Shown one piece after another: positions 1 to 6,248 of a DNA stretch of 6,273 bases. The stretch is taken from positions 1 to 6,273 of the forward strand of contig CAJXDV010000059.1 in NCBI GenBank assembly GCA_913052435.1. The letters are read 5' to 3'. Within the stretch, counting starts at the first letter, position 1, and each line of letters begins with the position of its first letter. Under the pieces are notes generated by a model, which was not told where the DNA came from, did not search any database, and saw only the letters and a program-made list of their open reading frames with translations. Made by a program: the position numbers and the translations under genes. Origin of the DNA: an uncultured Pelagibacteraceae bacterium. GTDB taxonomy: Bacteria > Pseudomonadota > Alphaproteobacteria > Pelagibacterales > Pelagibacteraceae.

Positions 1-726
1 ATCAACTGTATTAATTAATAAAGCTAAACTCCTTGATAACCTATTTTTAAATCTTTCAATAAATTCTATATATTTTTTATCCTTCTTGTTAATTGCATTA
101 TTAAATATTTCTTTTGCTGAAATTTTAGCATTATATGTTTCGAAGAATAATCTTTCTAAACCTGACCCCGATAGGTAATTTTCAATACTTGTTTTATATT
201 TATCGTACGAATTGATCTTTTCATCTTCCAATGTTCCAAGAAAAGGTAAAAAATTATGCCCCCACTCTCCTGCCATATTGTTTGAGCCTACTACTATTTT
301 TTTATTAATAATCAATCCCCCGCCACAGCCTGATCCTAATATTATACCAAAAACTATTTTATAATGCTGGGCTGAACCATCGACTGCTTCTGAAAGAGCA
401 AAACAATTAGCATCATTTTCACACAAAACATTTTTATTTAATTTTTTTGAAATATCTAGATTAAAACTTTTGTCGTTGAGCCAGGGTGAGTTGTGGGCAT
501 TTTTAATAAAACCATCTTCAGTAGAGGATGATCCTGGGTGACAAACCCCAACATTAAATTCCTTGCCAAATTTTTTTTCTATTTTTTTGATAATCAGATT
601 GATCGAATTTAACGTTTCGTGATAATTATGCGGTGATTCTTCTCTTTCGCGATGTAACTCTTCTCCATTATCACCCAAAACAACAGATTCAATTTTAGTT
701 GCCCCTAAATCTATACCTATTTGCAT
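1..726 (-). CDS. ROK-family sugar kinase, Mak/fructokinase-like, 3' end missing (partial)
   Basis: A sugar kinase of the ROK family that would phosphorylate a hexose in the cytoplasm with ATP. The 242 visible residues begin at an ATG (724-726) that gives MQIGIDLGATK, the phosphate-binding motif expected at the N-terminus. ENDANC (103-108) carries the catalytic Asp105, GSGCGGG (131-137) is the second nucleotide motif, and AGEWGHN (152-158) carries sugar-contact Glu154 and His157. The sequence follows E. coli Mak (YajF) as I remember it almost without gaps, including a VDGSA segment after the catalytic motif. Oddly, the zinc motif CxCGxxGCxE is degenerate: residues 173, 175 and 180 are Ser, Asp and Ser, while the following Glu182 is kept. 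About 60 C-terminal residues should lie beyond position 1. It starts 3 bases after the ATPase stop, so it is probably translationally coupled. Family is certain; fructose, mannose or glucose as substrate is inference. Confidence 0.9.
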   Translation of the reverse strand, partial: MQIGIDLGATKIESVVLGDNGEELHREREESPHNYHETLNSINLIIKKIEKKFGKEFNVGVCHPGSSSTEDGFIKNAHNSPWLNDKSFNLDISKKLNKNVLCENDANCFALSEAVDGSAQHYKIVFGIILGSGCGGGLIINKKIVVGSNNMAGEWGHNFLPFLGTLEDEKINSYDKYKTSIENYLSGSGLERLFFETYNAKISAKEIFNNAINKKDKKYIEFIERFKNRLSRSLALLINTVD

Positions 727-729
727 TTG

Positions 730-1533
730 TCAATTATTAGACTTTGAAATTCTATCCATTTCTTTTAATTCGACCTCTAACTTATCTAGTTCTTCTCCTC
801 CTGCCATCATGCTCAATAATTTTTCACGAGATAGATCTTTTTTAGGGTAAGTCCCCATACTTTTTCCTCTATTTAAAATTGTAAAGCGATCCCCAACAGG
901 ATATGCATGATGAACATTATGTGTAATTAAAATTACACCCAAGCCTTCTGAAGCTGCTTTTACTATGTATTTAAGTACCACTGAAGCTTGATGTACTCCT
1001 AATGCTGAGGTTGGTTCATCAAGAATTAAAACTTTTGCTCCAAAATAAATTGCCCTTGATATTGCCAAGCATTGCCTTTCACCACCTGACATAGTTCCAA
1101 CCGCTTGGGATGGATCTCTAACATCAATTCCAATTTGACCCATTCTTTCTGCAGCAACAGCATTTGCTTTCTCAATATCAAAAACTTTAAAAAGACCAAA
1201 ACCTTTCATTGGCTCTCTTCCCATAAAAAAATTTCTAGTAACGCTCATTAATGAAACTAGAGCAAGATCCTGATAAACTGTTGCAATACCCAAATCTAAA
1301 GCATCCCTAGGAGAGTCGAATGTTGTTTTTTTTCCTTCAACAATAATTTCTCCTTCGTTGGGTTTGTGAACACCTGATAAAGTTTTTATTAATGTAGATT
1401 TACCTGCACCGTTATCGCCGAGGAGACACATGATTTCTCCTTTTTTAACATGCATCGTCACATCTTTTAGAGCAATCACTGAACCAAAAAATTTACTGAT
1501 ATTGTTGAATTCTACAATTATGTCAGTGCTCAT
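730..1533 (-). CDS. Sugar ABC transporter ATP-binding protein (FrcA-like, single domain)
   Basis: The cytoplasmic ATPase that powers the sugar importer encoded just upstream. It is 267 residues with one nucleotide-binding domain. Walker A is GDNGAGKST (39-47), the Q-loop Gln is 88, the signature is SGGERQ (149-154), Walker B is VLILDE (168-173, catalytic Glu173) and the switch His is 205. Most ribose/xylose-type importers (RbsA, XylG) have two fused domains of about 500 residues. This one has a single domain, as in FrcA of the rhizobial fructose importer, and presumably works as a homodimer. The C-terminal [15 protein letters not shown] is also of that type. The ATG overlaps the permease stop by one base (TAATG), which indicates translational coupling; only a weak GGA lies 9 bases upstream. 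Family is certain; the ligand depends on the binding protein. Confidence 0.93.
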   Translation of the reverse strand: MSTDIIVEFNNISKFFGSVIALKDVTMHVKKGEIMCLLGDNGAGKSTLIKTLSGVHKPNEGEIIVEGKKTTFDSPRDALDLGIATVYQDLALVSLMSVTRNFFMGREPMKGFGLFKVFDIEKANAVAAERMGQIGIDVRDPSQAVGTMSGGERQCLAISRAIYFGAKVLILDEPTSALGVHQASVVLKYIVKAASEGLGVILITHNVHHAYPVGDRFTILNRGKSMGTYPKKDLSREKLLSMMAGGEELDKLEVELKEMDRISKSNN

Positions 1534-2651
1534 TATTTATTTTCCGTTACCCTTCTTCTTACAAAATTATTAAAAATAACTGCAATTAGCATCATCGCTC
1601 CTAAAAATACCTTAAACCAATCAGTATCCACATCAGTATAATAAATTCCCATGGAGACCGTTCCAAAAATTAGAGCTCCAAACGCAGCACCAATAGCTGA
1701 TCCATAACCTCCTGTTAATAAACATCCTCCAACAACAGCAGCAACTATTGCTTCTAGTTCTTTTAAAAATCCTCTCATTGTATCTGCAGACCCTGCGTCA
1801 AGAACCTGAACACATGCATAAATGGTTGCGCATACTGCCGTTCCAATAAATAAACTGATTTTCACTCTTGCAACTGGGACTCCAACATTCCTCGCTCCTA
1901 ATTTGTCACCACCTGAAGCAAAAATCCAATTTCCATATCTTGTTTTCATTAAGATCCAGGTTGCAAAAATGGTAAGACCAATCCACCAAATAACTGAAGT
2001 TGGAATTCCGGTTGCCAAGGGAGTTCCGTCTTGTCTTAAAGCAATTAATCCTAATGAACCCAACCAAACAAACAGTCCGGAAAATACATCAGCTGAAAAT
2101 ATCCATGCTATAGGATCGTTTTCGATTAAAACTCTTAATCCAGGAACTTGTGTTCTTCCAGTAATTAATCTCGTTAATGCTAAAGTAGCTCCTCTTAAAA
2201 TAAAAAGCATAGCTAAGGTAACTATAAAAGAAGGCAATCCAGTTCTAACTACCAAAATTCCATTTGCATAACCAATTAAAACAGCCATAGAAAAAGCAAA
2301 AAGTATGCTAGACCATAATGGCCATCCCCAATAAATTGCAGGTATTGCTATGCATATTCCCGCAAAGCCAATCATGGATCCTACTGATAAATCAAATTCT
2401 CCTCCTATCATTAACATGGCTGCTCCTATTGCGATAATTCCAAGGTTAGATGATACTTCTAAAAAGTTAAGTGTACCGTAGGCACTAAACATACCGCTAT
2501 CGCCAGCAATAATTCCAAAAAAAATGAAGACTAATATGGATCCACCCAACGCTCCAAGTTCTGGTCTATTTAATAATTTTTTTAATTTGGAAACTCTTCT
2601 AAGTCTTTCGTCTTGGGATTTTCTGTCAATACTTTGAGATTTTGTAGACAC
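1533..2651 (-). CDS. Sugar ABC transporter permease (RbsC/FrcC-like), GTG start
   Basis: Inner-membrane permease of the ribose/fructose/inositol ABC importer class (BPD_transp_2 family), probably a homodimer forming the channel. It is 372 residues with a basic cytoplasmic N-terminus (1-30), then multiple hydrophobic segments at about 35-50, 68-82, 92-108, 113-135, 140-160, 186-204, 219-234, 265-284, 300-334 and 346-363. Family hallmarks are [10 protein letters not shown] (83-92), the cytoplasmic ATPase-coupling loop [14 protein letters not shown] (245-258), and [16 protein letters not shown] (300-315). The start is GTG at 2649-2651: the same frame has a stop six codons upstream and the next Met is at residue 54, inside the membrane region. 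No Shine-Dalgarno is visible. An intrinsic terminator lies just upstream, so expression should be lower than that of the binding protein. The 3' end overlaps the ATPase start by one base. Confidence 0.93.
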   Translation of the reverse strand: MSTKSQSIDRKSQDERLRRVSKLKKLLNRPELGALGGSILVFIFFGIIAGDSGMFSAYGTLNFLEVSSNLGIIAIGAAMLMIGGEFDLSVGSMIGFAGICIAIPAIYWGWPLWSSILFAFSMAVLIGYANGILVVRTGLPSFIVTLAMLFILRGATLALTRLITGRTQVPGLRVLIENDPIAWIFSADVFSGLFVWLGSLGLIALRQDGTPLATGIPTSVIWWIGLTIFATWILMKTRYGNWIFASGGDKLGARNVGVPVARVKISLFIGTAVCATIYACVQVLDAGSADTMRGFLKELEAIVAAVVGGCLLTGGYGSAIGAAFGALIFGTVSMGIYYTDVDTDWFKVFLGAMMLIAVIFNNFVRRRVTENK

Positions 2652-2678
2652 CGTTTTTATTATAGCTTAATTAAAAAA

Positions 2679-2706
2679 AAAGGCCCGCAATAAAATGCGG
2701 GCCTTT
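2679..2706 (-). terminator. Intrinsic terminator/attenuator between binding-protein and permease genes
   Basis: On the minus strand an 11-base-pair stem (AAAGGCCCGCA / TGCGGGCCTTT, GC-rich core, 6-base loop) runs into a T tract of nine bases that continues to 2673. It sits 12 bases after the binding-protein stop and about 28 bases before the permease GTG, inside what is otherwise one gene series. Partial termination here would give high binding-protein transcript and lower membrane-component transcript, a common arrangement in ABC importer operons. The 8 consecutive G/C pairs stand out strongly in this AT-rich sequence. Confidence 0.9.
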
Positions 2707-2717
2707 AAATACATATT

Positions 2718-3638
2718 TTATCTATAACCTTGTGCTGCCCACTTAATTACTTTGCTAGCATTATCAGGAGTTACGAAACCTGGGCCAGTCATTACGACTC
2801 CAGCAGGCATTGTTCCCCATCTAATATACTGAGCAAAAATAGCTATTGGCAAGTAACCTTGAAGATATTGTTGTTGATCAATCAAGAACTCTACTTTTCC
2901 AGCAGCTGCAGCTTTAAGCATATCAGGTGACATGTCGAATGTACCTAATCTTATTTTTCCAACTTTACCAGCTGCTTCTAAAGCTTTAAGAGCTGCTTCA
3001 CCAGAAAGACCAGCGCCCAAAGTTAAGATGGTATCAACACCACCTAATTTTGCAGCAACTGCTTTTTCTATTTCAGTCACATCGTTTGAAGTTCCAAGTA
3101 TTTCTACTGGACCACCAAAACCTTTTTTGAAACCAGCGCATCTACGGTCCAAAGCAACGTTACCAACTTCATGGTTAACGCAAAGAGCTTTTTTTCCGCC
3201 AGCAGCTTTCATTTTTTGTCCGCCACCAACTCCAGCTTCAAATTCTGTTTGACCTACGTGTGCACTTATACCTAAAGAAGCAAAATCGTCTGAACCAGAG
3301 TTCATGGAAATTACTGGTATTCCAGCAGCGATAGCTGCTTTTACTGACTTACCTAATGCAGCAGCATCAGGAAGTGTAATTACAATACCTTTTGGTTTTT
3401 GTGATACAGCGTTGTCAATTAATTTAGCCATTTCAACCATGTCGAAAGTGCCAGGAGCAGTATACTTGCAAGATATTTTCATATCTTTACATGCTGAATC
3501 TACTCCGTTCTTTGCAACAGACCAGAAAGGGTCATTAGCTTGTCCGTGTGAAACAACGATCACATCAATGGCAACTGCTGCCACCGACATCATTGCCCAA
3601 CTTACAATAGCCAATATGGATAAATATATTTTTCTCAT
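2718..3638 (-). CDS. Periplasmic sugar/inositol-binding protein of an ABC importer
   Basis: Periplasmic type I binding protein (Peripla_BP_4, ribose/inositol class) that captures substrate for the downstream permease and ATPase. It has 306 residues. Residues 1-23 are a signal peptide (basic MRK, hydrophobic core, SVAAVA before likely cleavage after Ala23); there is no lipobox Cys. The mature protein opens with DVIVVSHGQANDPFW (25-39), where Phe38/Trp39 are at the usual ligand-stacking position. GIPVISMNSG (106-115), TFDMSPDM (233-240) and DQQQYLQGY (254-262) line the expected cleft. Four Cys (50, 57, 153, 167) could form two disulfides. The SHGQ...DPFW and CVNHEVGNVALDRRC segments resemble rhizobial binding proteins that I recall near inositol genes, which with flanking iolG and iolE favours inositol. 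Fructose or another hexose is possible from the FrcBCAK-like order. The gene has its own promoter, palindromic operator and Shine-Dalgarno, and looks less AT-rich than iolG, consistent with high expression. Confidence 0.92.
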   Translation of the reverse strand: MRKIYLSILAIVSWAMMSVAAVAIDVIVVSHGQANDPFWSVAKNGVDSACKDMKISCKYTAPGTFDMVEMAKLIDNAVSQKPKGIVITLPDAAALGKSVKAAIAAGIPVISMNSGSDDFASLGISAHVGQTEFEAGVGGGQKMKAAGGKKALCVNHEVGNVALDRRCAGFKKGFGGPVEILGTSNDVTEIEKAVAAKLGGVDTILTLGAGLSGEAALKALEAAGKVGKIRLGTFDMSPDMLKAAAAGKVEFLIDQQQYLQGYLPIAIFAQYIRWGTMPAGVVMTGPGFVTPDNASKVIKWAAQGYR

Positions 3639-3643
3639 ATTTT

Positions 3644-3649
3644 CCCTCT
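3644..3649 (-). promoter_or_regulatory. Shine-Dalgarno of the binding-protein gene
   Basis: AGAGGG on the minus strand lies 5 bases before the ATG at 3638. It is the clearest ribosome binding site in the window; iolG, iolE and the permease gene show none. It supports this start and strong translation of the binding protein. Confidence 0.75.
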
Positions 3650-3656
3650 TATATTG

Positions 3657-3676
3657 TTAATTTAACGTTAAATTAA
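3657..3676. promoter_or_regulatory. Perfect 20-base palindrome, probable LacI-family operator
   Basis: TTAATTTAACGTTAAATTAA is a perfect even inverted repeat centred on CG at 3666-3667. An even palindrome with a central CG flanked by A/T is the typical operator shape for LacI/GalR-family repressors. It lies immediately downstream of the predicted start point of the binding-protein promoter and 18 bases upstream of the ATG, where a bound repressor would block initiation. The regulator gene is not in this window. I see no second full copy; the iolG-iolE spacer lacks it. Confidence 0.7.
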
Positions 3677-3688
3677 TATGGCATATTA
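3674..3688. promoter_or_regulatory. Second inverted repeat overlapping the -10 element
   Basis: TAATATG-G-CATATTA is a 15-base odd palindrome centred on 3681. It overlaps the edge of the 20-base palindrome by three bases and covers most of the predicted -10 hexamer. It may be a second regulator site. A short AT-rich inverted repeat can arise by chance in this background, so confidence is modest. Confidence 0.35.
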
Positions 3689-3713
3689 GAAACAAAAATT
3701 TCAAAATAGTCAA
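3685..3713 (-). promoter_or_regulatory. Sigma-70-type promoter for the binding-protein/transporter operon
   Basis: On the minus strand, -35 TTGACT (3708-3713) and -10 TCTAAT (3685-3690) are separated by exactly 17 bases; each hexamer matches five of six consensus bases. The predicted start is near 3678, giving a leader of about 40 bases that contains the 20-base palindrome and the Shine-Dalgarno. This would let the transporter and kinase genes be induced separately from iolG upstream. Confidence 0.65.
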
Positions 3714-3757
3714 AGGTTGAATAAATAACAATACAACCCAAGGTTTATAAGTTTCAT

Positions 3758-4759
3758 TTAGAAACTGATCTTGATCAATTTTTTTAAACGTAAAGATTTG
3801 TGTGCGGCGTTCGCAACAATAATTGCTCGTCTTCCATCCTCAAATATTGCACGAGGTGTTTTTTTCCTTTCAATATAGTTAATCAGATCAATTAACTGCA
3901 ATTTATAAGCTTCATCATATCTATCTATAAAAAAATTTAACAAAGGTCTCTTAATTGAAGTTTTGGATCCCAAAAATTTTTCGGAGTTATTATCTCTTTT
4001 GTTGCCAGAAATCATCATGCCCTTACTCCCAAAAATCTCTACTCTTTGATCGTAACCATAGGAACAATGTCTTGAGTTATTAATTGCACAAATAACATCT
4101 TTCTTTGACTTTAGTAAACACATTGCAAGTTCATAATCTTTTATTTTTTTAAATTTTGCATCAGGTAAATTAACAGCAGATGTAAATATTTCTTTAATTT
4201 CGTCTTTGATCAAATAAAATCTCAGTAAATCAAAATCATGTATCATCATATCTTTAAAGATGCCTCCGGAAGTTTTTAAATAAGGCAACGATGGTGGGGC
4301 TGGATCTCTGCTGGTTATTATAATTTTCTCTAGTTTTCCAATTTCACCATTTTCTATAGATTTTTTTAGCGAGTAGTGACCTGGATCATATCTTCTATTA
4401 AAACCAAGTTGAATTTTTGGTTTATATTTTTTTATTATTTTTTTGCATTTATTAATTTTATCAATATTTAAATCTAAAGGTTTTTCACAAAAAACAGTTT
4501 TTCCATGTTTTGTTGATTCAATTATATAATTGATATGAGTTGAGGCAGGTGTTGAAATAAAAATCACATCGATGTTTTTATCGTTATATGCAATTTTTGT
4601 TTTGCTAATTGGAATAGATTTAAATTTTTTTGCAATTTTTATAGTTAAATTTGGATCAATGTCAAAAACATATTTTAGTGAACATCTATTGTTTAATAAT
4701 ATATTTTTTGCGTGTATTTCGCCAATTCTACCCAGACCAAAAAGTGCTATATTTATCAT
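3758..4759 (-). CDS. iolG: Gfo/Idh/MocA oxidoreductase, probable inositol 2-dehydrogenase
   Basis: NAD(P)-dependent cytoplasmic dehydrogenase that probably oxidises myo-inositol to 2-keto-myo-inositol (scyllo-inosose), the first step of inositol catabolism. It is 333 residues, normal for the family. The N-terminal Rossmann fold has GLGRIGEIHA (8-17), then STPASTH (69-75) and CEKPLD (91-96). In the catalytic domain, SGGIFKDMMIHDFDLLR (164-180) carries Asp170 and His174. With Lys93, these match the Lys97/Asp172/His176 triad of Bacillus subtilis IolG in identity and spacing. The start ATG at 4757-4759 gives the dinucleotide fold at once; no Shine-Dalgarno is seen. It is divergent from iolE across 73 bases and lies 119 bases upstream of the binding-protein gene. 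The protein is rich in Lys and Ile and the gene looks more AT-rich than its neighbours. The superfamily acts on many polyols and sugars, so scyllo-inositol or a related substrate remains possible; adjacency to iolE supports IolG. Confidence 0.82.
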   Translation of the reverse strand: MINIALFGLGRIGEIHAKNILLNNRCSLKYVFDIDPNLTIKIAKKFKSIPISKTKIAYNDKNIDVIFISTPASTHINYIIESTKHGKTVFCEKPLDLNIDKINKCKKIIKKYKPKIQLGFNRRYDPGHYSLKKSIENGEIGKLEKIIITSRDPAPPSLPYLKTSGGIFKDMMIHDFDLLRFYLIKDEIKEIFTSAVNLPDAKFKKIKDYELAMCLLKSKKDVICAINNSRHCSYGYDQRVEIFGSKGMMISGNKRDNNSEKFLGSKTSIKRPLLNFFIDRYDEAYKLQLIDLINYIERKKTPRAIFEDGRRAIIVANAAHKSLRLKKLIKISF

Positions 4760-4785
4760 TTATATTTTGTTTCTTTTTTTATTGC

Positions 4786-4813
4786 TTGAAGATGTTTTTT
4801 AATCAATTAATAT
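4786..4813 (+). promoter_or_regulatory. Candidate promoter for iolE
   Basis: TTGAAG (4786-4791) and TAATAT (4808-4813) are spaced by 16 bases in the 73-base divergent iolG-iolE gap, giving a leader of only about 13 bases. From there to the ATG the sequence is almost all A (nine in a row at 4820-4828) with no Shine-Dalgarno. Such matches are easily found by chance in AT-rich DNA. No comparably good promoter for iolG was seen on the other strand. Confidence 0.3.
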
Positions 4814-4832
4814 CCTAACAAAAAAAAACAAA

Positions 4833-5732
4833 ATGTCAGTAAAATTAGGTGTGGCTCCTATAGCATGGAGCAATGATGATATGACAGAGCTAGGAGGCAA
4901 TACATCATTAGAACAATGTATGGCTGAAGCTAGCCAAGCAGGATATATAGGAATAGAGTTTGGTGGTAAATTTCCTAAAAAATCATCAGAATTACTGCCA
5001 AAATTAAATGAATTCAATTTACAGTTATGTTCAGGCTGGTATGGGGCAAATTTAAGAAAAAATTCAGTAGAAGAAGAAAAACAAGCAATTCAAGAACAAC
5101 TTAAATTATTTAAAGATTGTAAAGCTCCTTGCATTGTTTTTGCTGAAGTTTCAGACTCAATTCAAAGTGATCCAAATAGAAAATTATCTACAAGACCACA
5201 GATGCAAAATGACGAATGGAAAAATTATTGTTCAAAAATATCTGAACTAGGAAAATATTTAGAAGATCAAGGAATGCCTCTTGGTTACCATCATCATATG
5301 GGAACTGTTATTGAGTCCCAAAAAGATACTGAGAGATTATTGGATAATACTAACGATAGTGTAAAATTAACTTTGGATACAGGCCATATGTTGTTTGCTC
5401 AAGGAGACTCAAAAAATATTTTGAGTGATTATAGTGAAAGATTAATTCATGTACATTGTAAAGATATTAGAAAAAATGTGCTTGAAAACTCTCTTGAACA
5501 AGATCTAAGTTTTAGAGGAGCGTTCTTAGAAGGAGCATTTACTGTTCCGGGAGATGGTTGCATAGACTACAAGCCATTATTTGATATTTTAAAACAAAAA
5601 AATTATTCTGGCTGGTTGGTAGTTGAAGCAGAGCAAGATCCAAAAAAAGCAAATCCTTTTGAATATGCAAAAAAAGGATATAAATATCTTAGCGAAACCT
5701 TATCATCTTGTGACGTTGATATTATAAGGTAA
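4833..5732 (+). CDS. iolE: Myo-inosose-2 dehydratase
   Basis: Cytoplasmic TIM-barrel enzyme that removes water from 2-keto-myo-inositol to give 3D-(3,5/4)-trihydroxycyclohexane-1,2-dione, the step after IolG. It has 299 residues, the usual IolE length. Characteristic stretches are GVAPIAWSNDD (6-16), GIEFGGKFP (40-48), SGWYGA (67-72), YHHHMGTVIES (152-162), LDTGHMLFAQGD (181-192), HVHCKDIR (206-213), FTVPGDGCIDY (236-246) and WLVVEAEQDPKKANP (261-275). Asp182, His208 and Glu265 or Glu267 are the likely metal ligands by analogy with the xylose-isomerase-like fold. The ATG at 4833 starts directly before the first conserved strand, preceded by an A-rich leader with no Shine-Dalgarno. It is the only plus-strand gene here, divergent from iolG and convergent with the pilin-like gene. 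The motifs are specific enough to call IolE rather than a generic sugar isomerase. Confidence 0.93.
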   Translation: MSVKLGVAPIAWSNDDMTELGGNTSLEQCMAEASQAGYIGIEFGGKFPKKSSELLPKLNEFNLQLCSGWYGANLRKNSVEEEKQAIQEQLKLFKDCKAPCIVFAEVSDSIQSDPNRKLSTRPQMQNDEWKNYCSKISELGKYLEDQGMPLGYHHHMGTVIESQKDTERLLDNTNDSVKLTLDTGHMLFAQGDSKNILSDYSERLIHVHCKDIRKNVLENSLEQDLSFRGAFLEGAFTVPGDGCIDYKPLFDILKQKNYSGWLVVEAEQDPKKANPFEYAKKGYKYLSETLSSCDVDIIR

Positions 5733-5735
5733 AGC

Positions 5736-6248
5736 TTATCTGTAAATAGAAGTTAGTTCATTGTTTCCTGCCGCAACACAGGGCGATTTAAAACAAGTTC
5801 CAACTAACCATTCTGAACCTGGTTCAGACAAAAAATTTGAGGCTGTAACAAAGATAACACCCATTTCAGTTGATTGACCTGCTTGACCTTCTGCCTGCAA
5901 TCTTGGATCGGATGTCGATTTGATTGATGGTGAATTTATTGAGTACGGATTTTTTAAATTTAAATTTTTTATTACATAATTAATTACATTCGTAGTAATC
6001 CATTCACCTTTACAAGGATCTCCCCATTTAGTATTTGAATTTTCTTCTGCCCTATCACAATTATTAATTTCAGAATTAATTAATTCAATAACTTGCTTGT
6101 GATTATTACGAACGGCCTCAACTTTTTCTTCCACACCAGATCTACTAGATAAAGTCCAAAGTAACATAAATATTACATATACTGCGGACAGTACCACCAG
6201 TAATTCAAGTAAACCAAAATTTTTAAATCTTAACAAAATTCCATTCAT
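5736..6248 (-). CDS. Pilin-like membrane-anchored protein of unknown function
   Basis: I do not recognise a specific family. The 170-residue protein begins with a short basic leader (MNGILLRFKNFG, Arg7 and Lys9), then GLLELLVVLSAVYVIFMLLW (12-31), a single hydrophobic helix resembling the start of type IV pilins and pseudopilins. If a prepilin peptidase cut after Gly12, the Glu would be at mature position 3 rather than the usual 5, so processing is uncertain. Residues 38-65 are likely helical and continue the stalk. The outer domain has four Cys (64, 79, 152, 157) that could pair as C64-C79 and C152-C157, like loops in minor pilins. A minor pilin or pseudopilin assembled at the envelope is the best guess. 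It is not obviously related to the inositol genes; its stop lies 3 bases from that of iolE. Its ATG may overlap the stop of an upstream gene. Confidence 0.6.
   Translation of the reverse strand: MNGILLRFKNFGLLELLVVLSAVYVIFMLLWTLSSRSGVEEKVEAVRNNHKQVIELINSEINNCDRAEENSNTKWGDPCKGEWITTNVINYVIKNLNLKNPYSINSPSIKSTSDPRLQAEGQAGQSTEMGVIFVTASNFLSEPGSEWLVGTCFKSPCVAAGNNELTSIYR

Noticed and set aside
606..617. Half-match to the operator core (TTTAACGTTT) inside the kinase gene
   Set aside because: Only one half-site matches and it lies in coding sequence explained by the ROK protein.
1822..2271. Long open frame on the plus strand opposite the permease gene
   Set aside because: It is antisense to an unambiguous permease, has no recognisable domain and reads like a complement artefact; the same holds for plus-strand frames at 2730-2930, 2932-3252, 3304-3660 and 4572-4802, and the minus-strand frame at 4799-5017.
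2659..2664. TATAAT on the minus strand just upstream of the permease GTG, which could give a leaderless transcript
   Set aside because: The matching -35 position falls in the GC-rich terminator stem with no resemblance to TTGACA, and TATAAT is frequent by chance in AT-rich sequence.
3750..3766. Inverted repeat AGTTTC-ATTTA-GAAACT over the iolG stop codon as a terminator
   Set aside because: Only six AT-rich base pairs and no T tract on the minus strand side; too weak to call.
4799..4811. TTAATCAATTAA as a palindromic operator in the iolG-iolE spacer
   Set aside because: The centre does not pair symmetrically and the sequence is ordinary for such AT-rich DNA.
5724..5739. ATAAG/CTTAT hairpin between the convergent iolE and pilin-like stops
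   Set aside because: Five AT-rich pairs with no T tract on either strand; not a credible bidirectional terminator.
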